A stretch of DNA of 64,000 bases, taken from an uncultured Candidatus Saccharibacteria bacterium. Its GTDB lineage: Bacteria > Patescibacteriota > Saccharimonadia > Saccharimonadales > Saccharimonadaceae. The translations under genes were made by a program, and so were the position numbers. Under the pieces are notes generated by a model that was not told where the DNA came from, searched no databases, and saw only the letters and a program-made list of their open reading frames with translations. The stretch is taken from NCBI GenBank assembly GCA_937898545.1, contig CALEJV010000003.1:310001-374000 (forward strand), written 5' to 3'. Positions 54,088 to 63,524 of this stretch are shown in pieces (positions within the stretch are counted from its first letter, which is position 1; every line of letters begins with the position of its first letter).

Positions 54088-55230
54088 ATGAGTTCACCAC
54101 AGAATACACCACCGGCAGCCTTTGGTGGCCGGGCGCAGCGTCGGCGTTTGCGACGGCATGGGCGGCACTTTATGGGGCTGCGGCATTTTGTGGGGCAGCA
54201 CCGTATGCCCGTGATGGTGATTGGTGGGGCATTGGTGGTATTTGCGGGAGCTATGGCGTCATTTTCTCTACTCAATAAGCCGCGCCAGGCCAAGCCCACT
54301 CCTGTTGTGGCAACACAGAAAGCCCCAGAAGTGTATTATTCGCCCCTGACTGGCCTCAAGGTCGCCGACCAAGCGGCCACCACCAAGCCCGTTACTGCAG
54401 TGATGCTCGAGAATAGCCCCAGTGCTCGCCCTCAGTCGGGTATCAAGCAGGCTGAGGTGGTGTATGAGGCAATTGCCGAGGCAGGTATCACTCGCTTTCT
54501 CGCGCTGTACCAGCAAAACAAACCAGCGATGATTGGCCCAGTGCGCAGCCTGCGGCCGTATTACATCGACTGGCTCGCACCATACCAGCCTAGCGTAGCC
54601 CATGTGGGGGGTAGCTCGCACGCCTTGCAAGAGATCCGCAATGGCACCTACCGCGATATCGATCAGTTCTTTCATGGGCGCAGCTATTGGCGCGCCACCG
54701 ACCGCCGTGCCCCGCACAATGTCTACACCAGTGCCGAGCGGCTGGATGACCTCAATAGCAGCAAAGGCTACAAGCAGTCTGTTGTCAAGATCGCAGTTGC
54801 CCGGGCCGATGGCAAGCCAGCCAACCCTGCCACCGCTACTGTGGCCGTCATCAACTTTGGCAAATCCGCCCGCTACAACACGCGCTATCAATACGATGCC
54901 AGCACCAACACCTACCAGCGTAGCATTGGTGGCGAGGCTAGCTTGGACCGTGAGGAAGGGCAGATTGCGCCCAGCGTTGTGGTGGCACTAACCGTCCAGC
55001 AGACCACCGTGCAAGAGGACGGCACGCGCGAGAATATTATCACCACTGGCCAAGGCAAAGCAACTATCTTCCAAAACGGCAGTGTGGTGGAGGGAATATG
55101 GCGCAAAGCTAACCGCGCCAGCCCACTCGAGCTGCTCGATGCCAATGGCAAGGCAATCGCTCTCACCCGTGGCCAGACATGGATTGCGGCAGTACCTGGT
55201 GGCACAGGGAGCGTGTCGTGGCAGCAATAG
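54088..55230 (+). CDS. DUF3048-domain (YerB-like) membrane-anchored protein
   Basis: 380 residues from ATG 54088. A basic Arg-rich N-terminus (QRRRLRRHGRHF) and one membrane helix (about 46-65) precede the DUF3048 domain: YYSPLTGL, AVMLENSPSARPQSG, VYEAIAEAGITRFLALYQ, GPVRSLRPYYIDW, HNVYTSAERL. YerB-type proteins are surface lipoproteins or anchored proteins of unclear role, often near cell-wall genes. TATAAT ends 9 nt before the ATG. The following kinase gene overlaps its end. Confidence 0.85.
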   Translation: MSSPQNTPPAAFGGRAQRRRLRRHGRHFMGLRHFVGQHRMPVMVIGGALVVFAGAMASFSLLNKPRQAKPTPVVATQKAPEVYYSPLTGLKVADQAATTKPVTAVMLENSPSARPQSGIKQAEVVYEAIAEAGITRFLALYQQNKPAMIGPVRSLRPYYIDWLAPYQPSVAHVGGSSHALQEIRNGTYRDIDQFFHGRSYWRATDRRAPHNVYTSAERLDDLNSSKGYKQSVVKIAVARADGKPANPATATVAVINFGKSARYNTRYQYDASTNTYQRSIGGEASLDREEGQIAPSVVVALTVQQTTVQEDGTRENIITTGQGKATIFQNGSVVEGIWRKANRASPLELLDANGKAIALTRGQTWIAAVPGGTGSVSWQQ

Positions 55231-56768
55231 GCCCAGCCCGGCCATTGCCACCTCATCGTCCACCCGCCCTTATTAAGCAATATTGGCCGCGCTATAGTCG
55301 CCGTGCTATTGGTGCGAGTATCCTGATGCAGTGCACTATTGCCGGGCTCGTGGCAAGTACACTGTGGATGATTGGCCTAAGCCCTAGCCAGCTGCAGTTT
55401 TGGCTGGTTATTATGGTGGTAGTGCTGGCGAGTATCCCGCTCAATATTTTCCTGCTCATGCAGCTACTCACCCCGCTCAAAGACCTCACGCATGCTCTCA
55501 GCCACGTAGCGGGTGAGCCCAGCACCATCACACCGCCCAACCCCAATGCAGCACACTTCGAGCGCGATGGCTTCAAGCCGCTACTGCAATACATCTACCA
55601 GACGGCCGCCACTGCTGGCCAGGCCGAGCCCAGCCAGGCTCAAGCACAAACTGCCCAGATCGAGGCCGCGCTTGATCAAACCAGTGCCAGCATTGCCATC
55701 CTCACTAGCCAGGGGCAGGTACGCTACCACAACCGCCACACCCCGCTGCACCAGAGCCATGATGGCGCGGCCGAGCTCGAGCTGTTATTCGAGCCAGGTG
55801 ATAGCCTGACGGAGTGGCTGGCTCACTGCCGCCACAGCGCCGTCCATGCCGAGAAGACCTGGCTGCGCATTGCAAACAAGCTGGTGGGTGAGCCTGGGCG
55901 GCGCATCTTCGACATTACAGCCAATTATGAGAAAGGCAGCAGTGCCGAGGTTATACTGGTGCTACACGATCGCACCACCCTCTACCAGCCCGAGGATGAT
56001 GACCTCGATTTCATCGCCTTTGCCGCTCACGAGCTGCGCGGGCCCATCACCGTTATCCGTGGCTATCTGGATGTCCTCACTGAGGAGGTTGGCCCAGCGT
56101 TGGCTGGCGACCAACACGAGCTGCTGGGGCGGCTCGTCGTCTCAGCCAATCGCCTCAGCGGCTACGTCAACAACATCCTTAATGCTAGCAAGTTCGACCG
56201 CCGCCATCTCCGCGTTCACCTAGCAGAAGAGTCAGTGGCTAGCATCTACAATATCATCCGCGACGACATGCAGCTGCGTGCCACCACCCAAGGTCGCCAG
56301 CTCACGGTGGATATCCCCGCCACACTACCCACCATTGCGGCCGATCGCTCCAGCCTATCTGAGGTGCTGAGCAATATCATTGATAACGCGCTCAAATATA
56401 GCAACGAAGGCGGGCTCGTAGCCGTCTCGGCCGTACAAGACGGTGCATTTGTCGCCATCAAGGTGCAAGATCACGGCATCGGCATCCCCGCCAATGTCAT
56501 GGGCAATCTCTTTCACAAGTTCTACCGCTCGCACCGCAGCCGCGAGACCGTAGCTGGCACGGGTATTGGACTGTATATTAGCAAGGCAATCGTCGAGTCG
56601 CACGGTGGGCAGATTGGTGTGGTAAGCCGCGAAGGGGAGGGCTCCACCTTCACGATCACCATCCCCACCTACGCCAGCGTAGCAGACAAAATCACTGACG
56701 GCAGCAATAGTCAGCTCATCACCAGCGGCAGTGGCTGGATAAAAAACCACACGATGTATAAGGGATAA
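55218..56768 (+). CDS. Membrane sensor histidine kinase
   Basis: About 516 residues from GTG 55218 (AGGGAG 8 nt upstream), overlapping the DUF3048 gene by 13 nt. Two membrane helices (about 33-55 and 60-83), a HAMP/PAS-like region, then phospho-acceptor AAHELRGPITVIRGY (His about 269), N box DNALKY, G1 DHGIGIP and G2 GTGIGLYISK. Works with the response regulator encoded 23 bp downstream. The DUF3048 protein is probably cotranscribed and could be part of the sensing or output. Confidence 0.88.
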   Translation: MAAIGPARPLPPHRPPALIKQYWPRYSRRAIGASILMQCTIAGLVASTLWMIGLSPSQLQFWLVIMVVVLASIPLNIFLLMQLLTPLKDLTHALSHVAGEPSTITPPNPNAAHFERDGFKPLLQYIYQTAATAGQAEPSQAQAQTAQIEAALDQTSASIAILTSQGQVRYHNRHTPLHQSHDGAAELELLFEPGDSLTEWLAHCRHSAVHAEKTWLRIANKLVGEPGRRIFDITANYEKGSSAEVILVLHDRTTLYQPEDDDLDFIAFAAHELRGPITVIRGYLDVLTEEVGPALAGDQHELLGRLVVSANRLSGYVNNILNASKFDRRHLRVHLAEESVASIYNIIRDDMQLRATTQGRQLTVDIPATLPTIAADRSSLSEVLSNIIDNALKYSNEGGLVAVSAVQDGAFVAIKVQDHGIGIPANVMGNLFHKFYRSHRSRETVAGTGIGLYISKAIVESHGGQIGVVSREGEGSTFTITIPTYASVADKITDGSNSQLITSGSGWIKNHTMYKG

Positions 56769-56790
56769 CAGAGGTAGTAGGAGAGAAATT

Positions 56791-57174
56791 ATGGCAATTC
56801 AAACAATTCTCGTCATCGAAGACGATCGCTTCATCGGCGAGATGTATGTGCGTAGCCTCCACAAAGCAGGCTATACGGTAGACTGGCTCATCGACGGGGC
56901 AGATGGCCTCGTGGCAGCACGTAACAACCACTACGACCTCATCCTGCTCGACATCATGCTCCCCGAGAAACGCGGCAGTGAGATCCTCGAGGCACTGCGC
57001 GCCGAGCCGCAGCACATCGCTGGCACGAAGATCGTCATCATGACCAACTTCGACCAAGACGAATCCACCCGCCTCGCCCTCCAAACCAGTGTAGACGGTT
57101 ATCTCATCAAAGCCGAGATCACCCCACGGCGATTGCTGGAGATTATTGCGGAGATGGGGCAGGAAGGCAAGTGA
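56791..57174 (+). CDS. Single-domain response regulator
   Basis: 127 residues, a receiver domain only: VIEDDRF near the start (acidic pair), phosphorylation Asp in LILLDIMLPEK (about 52), IMTN (Thr/Ser position) and Lys in YLIKAE (about 109). No output domain, so it likely acts by protein contact (CheY-like). TAGGAGAG precedes the ATG. Partner of the kinase at 55218. Confidence 0.9.
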   Translation: MAIQTILVIEDDRFIGEMYVRSLHKAGYTVDWLIDGADGLVAARNNHYDLILLDIMLPEKRGSEILEALRAEPQHIAGTKIVIMTNFDQDESTRLALQTSVDGYLIKAEITPRRLLEIIAEMGQEGK

Positions 57175-57181
57175 CTGCTTC

Positions 57182-58060
57182 TTAGCTATATATACTTTTT
57201 AATCCGGCGTCATCAAGCGCCTCAATCAGCTCTTCATTTGGATCAAAGGCATTAGGGGAGAGAAAGTCACCATTAACCCTTTGGCGAATACTCTCGACAG
57301 CTTCAGACGAAGCGAGCATACTTCTTCCACCTATCATTCTATAGCCTTGATCTAGCGCAATCCTTCCTACCCGCCAACCTATTGCATGTGCACGCAATTC
57401 GTACGACAAGCGATGCTGTTCAGCCATGCCGTCTCTATCCATCATCCATACTGGATAGTCAAGATAATCTGCCCCATGTATCATTTCATGACTTAGCGTA
57501 TCAATCATTTCAACCAGTTGAATAATTCTCTCATTAACAACAATACTGGGTTGACCTATCACTCCAGCAGCAATATTTTCTTGGCCTTTACGGGTCATAT
57601 TTACAACTGACGAAGTTGTTTTTCCACTCCTTTGCGCAGGTATGCTTAGCTCTCTCCTATGATGATTTTCTTTTTTTGTATTTCGAAAATACATTACAGC
57701 AAGATCCCATTTGACCGCATTGTCTAGATCCGGTTCACGGAGAACCGCATTATACTGCTCTTGCGCTATACCATCCATCGTTGTATACGCAACTTCACTA
57801 GGGTACAGCGATACAATAGGGATTATCCGCTGCCTATGCCAGTCTGGCACTTCGGCAATCACTCCATCAGCACCGATACTAGGCACACGTGCACAGTCAA
57901 CAGCTTTTGCCAAGCGTACCGCATGCTCACCCAAAACGTCATATCCTTGTGGACTTTGAACGATTCCAAAAATACCTTCCAGCGACCGTTTCAGCCTATC
58001 CTGCCGCGCTACATACTCAGCAGGGTGCGGCATGATTTTTTTGCTTTTCTCTAGTGCCAT
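57182..58060 (-). CDS. Putative zinc metallopeptidase-like protein
   Basis: About 292 residues from ATG 58060 (a longer start at 58096 would be TTG). The HExxH motif is seen in LSHEMIHGADYLD, and SYELRAHAIGWRVG downstream offers the third ligand in the Glu-x-x-Ala arrangement of gluzincins. N-terminal part basic, no signal peptide. AATAAT ends 6 nt before the ATG. Peptidase activity is inferred from the motif alone. Confidence 0.6.
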   Translation of the reverse strand: MALEKSKKIMPHPAEYVARQDRLKRSLEGIFGIVQSPQGYDVLGEHAVRLAKAVDCARVPSIGADGVIAEVPDWHRQRIIPIVSLYPSEVAYTTMDGIAQEQYNAVLREPDLDNAVKWDLAVMYFRNTKKENHHRRELSIPAQRSGKTTSSVVNMTRKGQENIAAGVIGQPSIVVNERIIQLVEMIDTLSHEMIHGADYLDYPVWMMDRDGMAEQHRLSYELRAHAIGWRVGRIALDQGYRMIGGRSMLASSEAVESIRQRVNGDFLSPNAFDPNEELIEALDDAGLKSIYS

Positions 58061-58220
58061 GTGATTATTATTACTTATATTTTGCGTAGAACGCAATAGC
58101 GAACAAGCTTATTGGGGTAGCTTTCCCTCACATCGTAGGCCCATCACGCCAAATATATACCTCAAAACAACACGCAAATAAAAACACCTCGCCCAGGCAA
58201 GGTATCATAACATACTATAC

Positions 58221-58295
58221 TGGTGACCTCACCGGGAATCGAACCCGGATTGCCAGGATGAAAACCTGGTGTCCTAACCGTTAGACGATGAGGCC
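58221..58295 (-). tRNA. tRNA-Glu (anticodon TTC)
   Basis: 75 nt with encoded CCA. Acceptor GGCCTCA / TGAGGTC, anticodon stem CCAGG / CCTGG around TTTTCAT with TTC (codon GAA), T arm CCGGGTTCGATTCCCGG. Confidence 0.95.
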
Positions 58296-58456
58296 GTGCA
58301 GGCACGTAGCAGTGCTGTGTGCCATTATACGAAAAAGTCGCTGGTTTGTCCACCATAATACTGCTCTATTGCCGCGCGAGCCGAGAATCATGCTCTGGCT
58401 GCAGCGATATCTGCTATACTAATGACACACTATTACATCATACAACGAAGTTACTT

Positions 58457-59944
58457 ATGGATATTTCACCTGTTCCGACATCTGTGCTGGGGGAGCACCC
58501 GCCACAACGCCCTGCCAAACGGCGGCATAGCACACTCATGCTATGGGTGATGCTTGCGGCGGCCATCACTGTGGTGCTTTCGGCCATTGCTGCGGCAGTA
58601 ACCCTTCTCTCCTCGCCACAGCGCATACAGGCCGCGGCAGTGTCGGCCACGCCATCGCGCACTGATGTGTTTCTGGCCAATGGCTATGGAGCAGGTCAGC
58701 GCGCAGTGCGGTTTGCGACGGGGCAGGGCGGCTTGAGCTTCTTGGGTGGCACAGCCGACCACTCGCGGCTCGCCATCGCGGGGCAGGGCGCGCAAGATGC
58801 CGCACCAGTGCTCCGGATTTGGGATACTGGGCGCAAGCAGCCAGTCGCTAGCTGGCCAGCCAGCACCTGCAGCAGCGTCACGCCGCGTGGGGTGGTATAT
58901 TGCGCCAACCAGCAGCGGGGGCGCTCAGTCATTACCGCGGTAGAGCTTACTACTGCTAAGGTTCTCTATACTACCCCTGTAGCTAGCCAGCCCACTACGC
59001 TTACATATTATGGCACAGATAGCCAACAGCAAGACATTATTGGCGAGAGCACCACCGCCACCTTCTACGCCGCCACAGGGAATCTGCGCACTATCACCAG
59101 TGGCGATTTTCAGAACCCCAACGCCACCTGCACGATAGCGAGCGGTAGCAAGCTTCTCTGTCGCCGTAATACCGAGAAAGACCACGGCGCTAAGCCATCC
59201 CAGAAGTCACCCAGTAAGCGTGCTACCTCACGTACCACTACTGGTGTCGTCATCACAAATGAGCGCCAGGCGACCACTGCAGATCAATCGACGACCACCA
59301 TCACCGTGTATGATACCGCCAGCGGCACGCGCGAAGTGCAGCGCACAGCTAGCTCTAGCAACGTCACCCTAGCAAGCGATGGCTGGCTAGAGGGCGCTGC
59401 GGGCAGCAATACCATCCAATCCAGCGGGCAAGAGACCTTCGAGAGCTACGGCATTGACGGTAAGCCGCGCGGCCGCAGCACTGTCAATAGCGCGTACAAG
59501 CTCAGTCCAGCCGCCAGCTCCTTCACCAACCCCACTGGCACTACTGCGCCAACCTACCCACGAGAAGCCCTCACCACAGATATGCCACGCGTCGTTGTGG
59601 ATGGACAGGGCAGGGAGTTCCTGCGCATTGCCAGCCAAAACACGCAAGACTTCGCTCTAAGCCAAGCCACCTACAGCCGCACCAGCGGTGGCACACTCAC
59701 CCTGGCCGACGGCGGCAATATTGTCTCCGCCAGCCTGGATGGCTCACTCCTCCTCACCAGTAATCTCCACTCCGCCGGCATCCAAGCCAGCGGCAGTAAA
59801 GGCCTCAAGATCGTCAAAGTCGCTGATGGTACAACCCTCCTCACCATCAAAGCTACTGACATGCGCAGCCTCACCATCCGCAGCAATCTCATCGCTAGCA
59901 CCAGCAAGGACGGCACACTTGTGGTGTATGTGCCAGACAAGTAG
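58457..59944 (+). CDS. Membrane-anchored propeller-like protein
   Basis: 495 residues from ATG 58457. Basic N-terminus (PAKRRH), one membrane helix (about 27-50), then about 440 Ser/Thr/Ala-rich residues with repeated beta-strand units such as LAIAGQG, VLRIWDTGRKQ, LLCRRN, VIVVYDT-like ITVYDT, LTLADGGNI, LLTSNL and LIASTSKDGTLVVYV. The pattern resembles WD-like/quinoprotein propellers. Cf. the PEGA protein at 48241. TATACT lies 36 nt upstream; no clear SD. Confidence 0.7.
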   Translation: MDISPVPTSVLGEHPPQRPAKRRHSTLMLWVMLAAAITVVLSAIAAAVTLLSSPQRIQAAAVSATPSRTDVFLANGYGAGQRAVRFATGQGGLSFLGGTADHSRLAIAGQGAQDAAPVLRIWDTGRKQPVASWPASTCSSVTPRGVVYCANQQRGRSVITAVELTTAKVLYTTPVASQPTTLTYYGTDSQQQDIIGESTTATFYAATGNLRTITSGDFQNPNATCTIASGSKLLCRRNTEKDHGAKPSQKSPSKRATSRTTTGVVITNERQATTADQSTTTITVYDTASGTREVQRTASSSNVTLASDGWLEGAAGSNTIQSSGQETFESYGIDGKPRGRSTVNSAYKLSPAASSFTNPTGTTAPTYPREALTTDMPRVVVDGQGREFLRIASQNTQDFALSQATYSRTSGGTLTLADGGNIVSASLDGSLLLTSNLHSAGIQASGSKGLKIVKVADGTTLLTIKATDMRSLTIRSNLIASTSKDGTLVVYVPDK

Positions 59945-59995
59945 CACCACAAACAGCGCACCCATTTCCTCTGTATAGTCGCAGCTTTATAGCAA

Positions 59996-60027
59996 AATAA
60001 CCCACCAATCGCGAGCGGGTTATTTAT
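59996..60027. terminator. Terminator between convergent genes
   Basis: AATAACCC (59996-60003) pairs with GGGTTATT (60017-60024), with TATAA following. Confidence 0.65.
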
Positions 60028-60047
60028 AAGAGTAGTAGAGCAGGGTT

Positions 60048-60314
60048 CTACCGGCTTGCTGCGTGGTTAAGCACATACGCACTGAGGCAGGCCAAGCCAA
60101 TGCTAAGCATGACGATGGCAGTATGCGGATCGATGCTGTGCGAGATACTCAGTACCACTACGATAACGCTGAGCACCAGGCAGGCTGCGATGAGCAGGAT
60201 GTCGAGCATTTGCTTGGGCGTCTTTTTGCGGGTGGTCGATACCGTGACCTTCGTCTTGGTGGTTGTTGCTGGCGCGGCTGCTTTGGCCGCTGCTTTGGTT
60301 GATTTTTTTGCCAT
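60048..60314 (-). CDS. Small Ala/Lys-rich two-helix membrane protein
   Basis: 88 residues from ATG 60314 with a perfect AAGGAGG just upstream. A Lys/Ala/Thr-rich cytoplasmic head (MAKKSTKAAAKAAA) of about 35 residues, resembling histone-H1-type tails, precedes two membrane helices (about 37-57 and 64-84). Longer upstream start (60683) not supported. Possibly a nucleic-acid-binding membrane protein; function unknown. Confidence 0.65.
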   Translation of the reverse strand: MAKKSTKAAAKAAAPATTTKTKVTVSTTRKKTPKQMLDILLIAACLVLSVIVVVLSISHSIDPHTAIVMLSIGLACLSAYVLNHAASR

Positions 60315-60488
60315 ATGGCCTCCTTTGTTTTCTGGCACTATTGTAGCACATTGTAGAGAAAAATGGGCGAATAAACTACTCAAGGTCATAAGAAGTGGCG
60401 GGCAGCGAGCACGGTTCTCGCCCAACACTCCATTGCCATCGCCCAGGCAATCCGCTATAATACACACAAAGCATAAGGGGGATAACCA

Positions 60489-62564
60489 ATGGGGGTGCAA
60501 CAAATCAGCCGGTTTTGGCACCGGCGCTTGTGCGAGGCAAGTATGCTCTATGCCGTCATCATCGTGGCGCTGTGGGCATGGCGGCACTTTGGCGGGGTGG
60601 ATCAATACAACCTCGTGCTTGGCATGCCGCTCATTGCCGTTATCTTGGCCGGTATAACAGGGGTTGTAGCAGCGGTGCTTCACATCTGGCCACCGCAGCA
60701 GCGGCTTGGGCAGGCGAGCCTAGTGGTGTATCTCTGCGCCGTGGCCACAACCGGTGCGCTCATTATTGGCACCGGTGGGCTGAGCTCACCCTTTATTGCA
60801 GCCTGGCTCTTGGTAGCAGTCTTTGCAATGTTTTTTGGCTGGGTGGGGCTAGCACTGGTCTTGCTACTGGTCAATGCCTACCTCAGTTGGGGGGTGCTGG
60901 CGGGGCATATTACAAGTACGATGATTCCTAGCGCTATGCTAACGGGCGAGCTGCCCGTCCTAGTGGGGTGCTTGCTCTGGGGGCCGGATGATCGCGCCGC
61001 ACAGGCTCGCACTACTTCATACCGCGAGCTTGCCGCCACACTCAGTCGGGTGGCAGGCAAGTCGGACATCGTGCTCAATGCAATTGGCGATGGCGTGATG
61101 GCGCTCGATGCAGATGGGATGATAGAGCTCATCAATCCAGCAGCCCAGCGCCTCGTGGGTTGGGGTGATGAAGATGCTCTGGGCCTCAGCTACCAATCCG
61201 TCCTCAAGCTTATCGACGCCAAGAATGACCCCATTACCAATGATACCGACCCGATCGCCGCTGTCCTAGCGGACAACCAGCCCCTCACCACCGACCGCCT
61301 GCGTCTCGTGACGAGCTCTGGCAAGACGCCGATCATCTCACTCGTCATTTCGCCGGTCAGCAGTGAGCCGGGCAGTGGAGTCATTGTCGTCTTTCGTGAT
61401 GTGACGAAGGAAAAGGCCGAGGAACGCCAAAAAGCCGAATTCATTAGCACCGCCAGCCACGAGATGCGTACCCCTGTGGCGTCAATCGAGGGCTACCTTG
61501 GCCTCACCCTTAACCCCGCCACTGCCACCATCGACCAGCGCGCCCGCGACTTCATTACCAAAGCCCACCGCTCGGCTGAGCACCTCGGCCGGCTCTTCCA
61601 AGACCTGCTGGACGTAAGTAAAGCCGATGATGGCCGCCTGCAGAGCAACCCCGAAGCGATCGACCTCATCCCCTTTGTCAGTGACATCGTGGAGGGGCTG
61701 CGCCACAAGGCCGAGGACAAAAAGCTCCAGCTTATCTTCAAGCCACGCCCTGGCACAACTGGCGGTGAGCACAGCGCTACCTTTACCAGCCGGACGCTTA
61801 GCCCTGCCTTTTATATCTATGTCGACCCAGACCAGCTGCGCGAAGTGCTTGATAACCTGGTAGAGAATGCTATCAAATACACCCCCAGCGGGCGTGTAAC
61901 GGTGGATGCAACCGGCGGTAGTGGGCGCGTGACGATCGCCATTGCCGATACTGGCATTGGCATACCGGTGGAAGATCAGTCACACCTCTTCCAAAAGTTC
62001 TATCGAGTAGATAATTCGGATACGCGCGAGATTGGCGGCACCGGCCTGGGGCTCTACCTCAGTCGCCGCCTCACAGAGGTAATGGGTGGTCGCTTGTGGG
62101 TGGAGAGTGCGTACCGGCAGGGAAGTACCTTCTTCCTTGAGCTCCCACGCCTGAGCGAGCACGATGCCCAAACCGCCCTCGCTGCCAAAGCCAAGGCAGT
62201 AGCACAAGCCGCCAAGGCAACCCCACCTCGCCCAGTGCCAGCTTTTGCTACGGCCGCACTCCAAAGCCAAGGCTTTTTGCCGCAACCAAGCCTAGCTACT
62301 CGCACGCAGCGCCCAGCCCAAAAGAACAGCCGCGCAGCCACGCCACCCACAGCAAAAAACGTCCAATCTACCACTGTTAGCGTTGCCCAGGCTACTCCTT
62401 CCGCTCCACCAAGCGCCACACCACCATCTACGCCGCAGCCTACGCCAAACACGTCGCCCACGGCGCATATCATTGCCACCAGCCAGCCCCGGCGCAGCCC
62501 CACTCGTGTCCGCGATGTCCTCACCACGCCGCGCTCTGCTGCGCCACCACGGGCAGTGCGGTAA
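60489..62564 (+). CDS. Membrane sensor histidine kinase with PAS domain and Pro/Ala-rich tail
   Basis: 691 residues from ATG 60489 (AAGGGGG upstream, TATAAT about 60456). About six membrane helices (residues 18-165), a PAS domain (about 195-305, with GVMALDADGMIELINPAAQRL), phospho-acceptor ASHEMRTPVASIEGY (His about 323), N box ENAIKY, G1 ADTGIGIP and G2 GTGLGLYLSRR. The last 130 residues are Pro/Ala/Ser/Thr-rich and look disordered. No regulator gene follows directly; the receiver protein at 63525 is the nearest candidate partner. Confidence 0.9.
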   Translation: MGVQQISRFWHRRLCEASMLYAVIIVALWAWRHFGGVDQYNLVLGMPLIAVILAGITGVVAAVLHIWPPQQRLGQASLVVYLCAVATTGALIIGTGGLSSPFIAAWLLVAVFAMFFGWVGLALVLLLVNAYLSWGVLAGHITSTMIPSAMLTGELPVLVGCLLWGPDDRAAQARTTSYRELAATLSRVAGKSDIVLNAIGDGVMALDADGMIELINPAAQRLVGWGDEDALGLSYQSVLKLIDAKNDPITNDTDPIAAVLADNQPLTTDRLRLVTSSGKTPIISLVISPVSSEPGSGVIVVFRDVTKEKAEERQKAEFISTASHEMRTPVASIEGYLGLTLNPATATIDQRARDFITKAHRSAEHLGRLFQDLLDVSKADDGRLQSNPEAIDLIPFVSDIVEGLRHKAEDKKLQLIFKPRPGTTGGEHSATFTSRTLSPAFYIYVDPDQLREVLDNLVENAIKYTPSGRVTVDATGGSGRVTIAIADTGIGIPVEDQSHLFQKFYRVDNSDTREIGGTGLGLYLSRRLTEVMGGRLWVESAYRQGSTFFLELPRLSEHDAQTALAAKAKAVAQAAKATPPRPVPAFATAALQSQGFLPQPSLATRTQRPAQKNSRAATPPTAKNVQSTTVSVAQATPSAPPSATPPSTPQPTPNTSPTAHIIATSQPRRSPTRVRDVLTTPRSAAPPRAVR

Positions 62565-62724
62565 ATCTCACGCCTCTCTCGAAATAATTATAGAGACCGA
62601 TATTTTCCACAATACTGGCCTCTTTTATATTAAAACCTGCTACTAGTACCCCTCCTGTAGCAAAAAGCGAGAAGGGGAGTGAACCCCAGCGAAGGCAAAG
62701 CCCCAGGCTGCTACACGCTTACGA

Positions 62725-63162
62725 CTAGGGTTTCTTGCGGGAAGATTTGCGTGATCGCTCATTGAGCAGACATAGCGTAATAGAACTAAGGGCCATCGCT
62801 TCCGTACCACACGCTACCCCGTGCATCACCGCTTCTTCCATCTGGCGATGCTCGAGCCCATCGATGTTTGAGAACCCCTCGGCAGCAGCAATCTCCTCAT
62901 CTGTCGTCAGCACATGCTCAGCGACTGGATTAAGCAGGTTACCCACCGGCTCCATATTGCCACTGTCATGATAGAGACTAATACCTGTTGCAGCTGTCAG
63001 CGTGGCGCCAATGGTGGCCAGCATCCCTAGTGCCCGCGCTGCTTTCTCGCGCCGTGAGGATCGCTCGGGCGATTGCAATTTTTCTGCAAAACGCGTGACC
63101 CAGCTTGGCTTCTCGCTTTTGTATCGCGCCCCGGCATGTCGCATTTGTCGTGTTGTTGTCAT
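62725..63162 (-). CDS. Hypothetical membrane protein
   Basis: About 145 residues from ATG 63162 (GAGGAAG spaced 6 nt; a further ATG at 63168 overlaps that site). Basic Arg-rich N-terminal 45 residues, a weak membrane helix (about 46-62), then an acidic region (TDEEIAAAEGF) and a basic C-terminus. A good minus-strand promoter (TTGACT-17-TATCAT, 63218-63190) precedes it. Not recognised. Confidence 0.6.
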   Translation of the reverse strand: MTTTRQMRHAGARYKSEKPSWVTRFAEKLQSPERSSRREKAARALGMLATIGATLTAATGISLYHDSGNMEPVGNLLNPVAEHVLTTDEEIAAAEGFSNIDGLEHRQMEEAVMHGVACGTEAMALSSITLCLLNERSRKSSRKKP

Positions 63163-63189
63163 ATTCATCTTCCTCTGTTAGGGAGTGCT

Positions 63190-63218
63190 ATGATACCACA
63201 GGATTGATTTATAGTCAA
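63190..63218 (-). promoter_or_regulatory. Promoter of the 62725-63162 gene
   Basis: Minus strand TTGACT (63218-63213), 17 bp, TATCAT (63195-63190). The leader carries an SD site, unlike the leaderless genes. Confidence 0.7.
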
Positions 63219-63524
63219 TAGCTGCCCCAGTAGCGCTGCCAGGCAAACATACACTAGCCAGTGTGTATAGAATATCTGCTTACGTTGCGAGCTTTCAGAC
63301 GTCCTCTTGTGCAGTGGGGTCACTGCAAAAAGCAGGGGATGTTTTGCAATTTCCGGTATACGTGCGCCCATTTCAAATTACTACCAGCGCTCTGTCAATC
63401 TCTTCGCGCAAAGCCAACCGTGCGCCAGACCCATCACCAGAACAGCACTTTATATTAATTCCTCTCAAAAAAACCACAAGCACTATGGTATTTTTGCCGA
63501 CAATTGCGTACAATAGAGGGTGAT

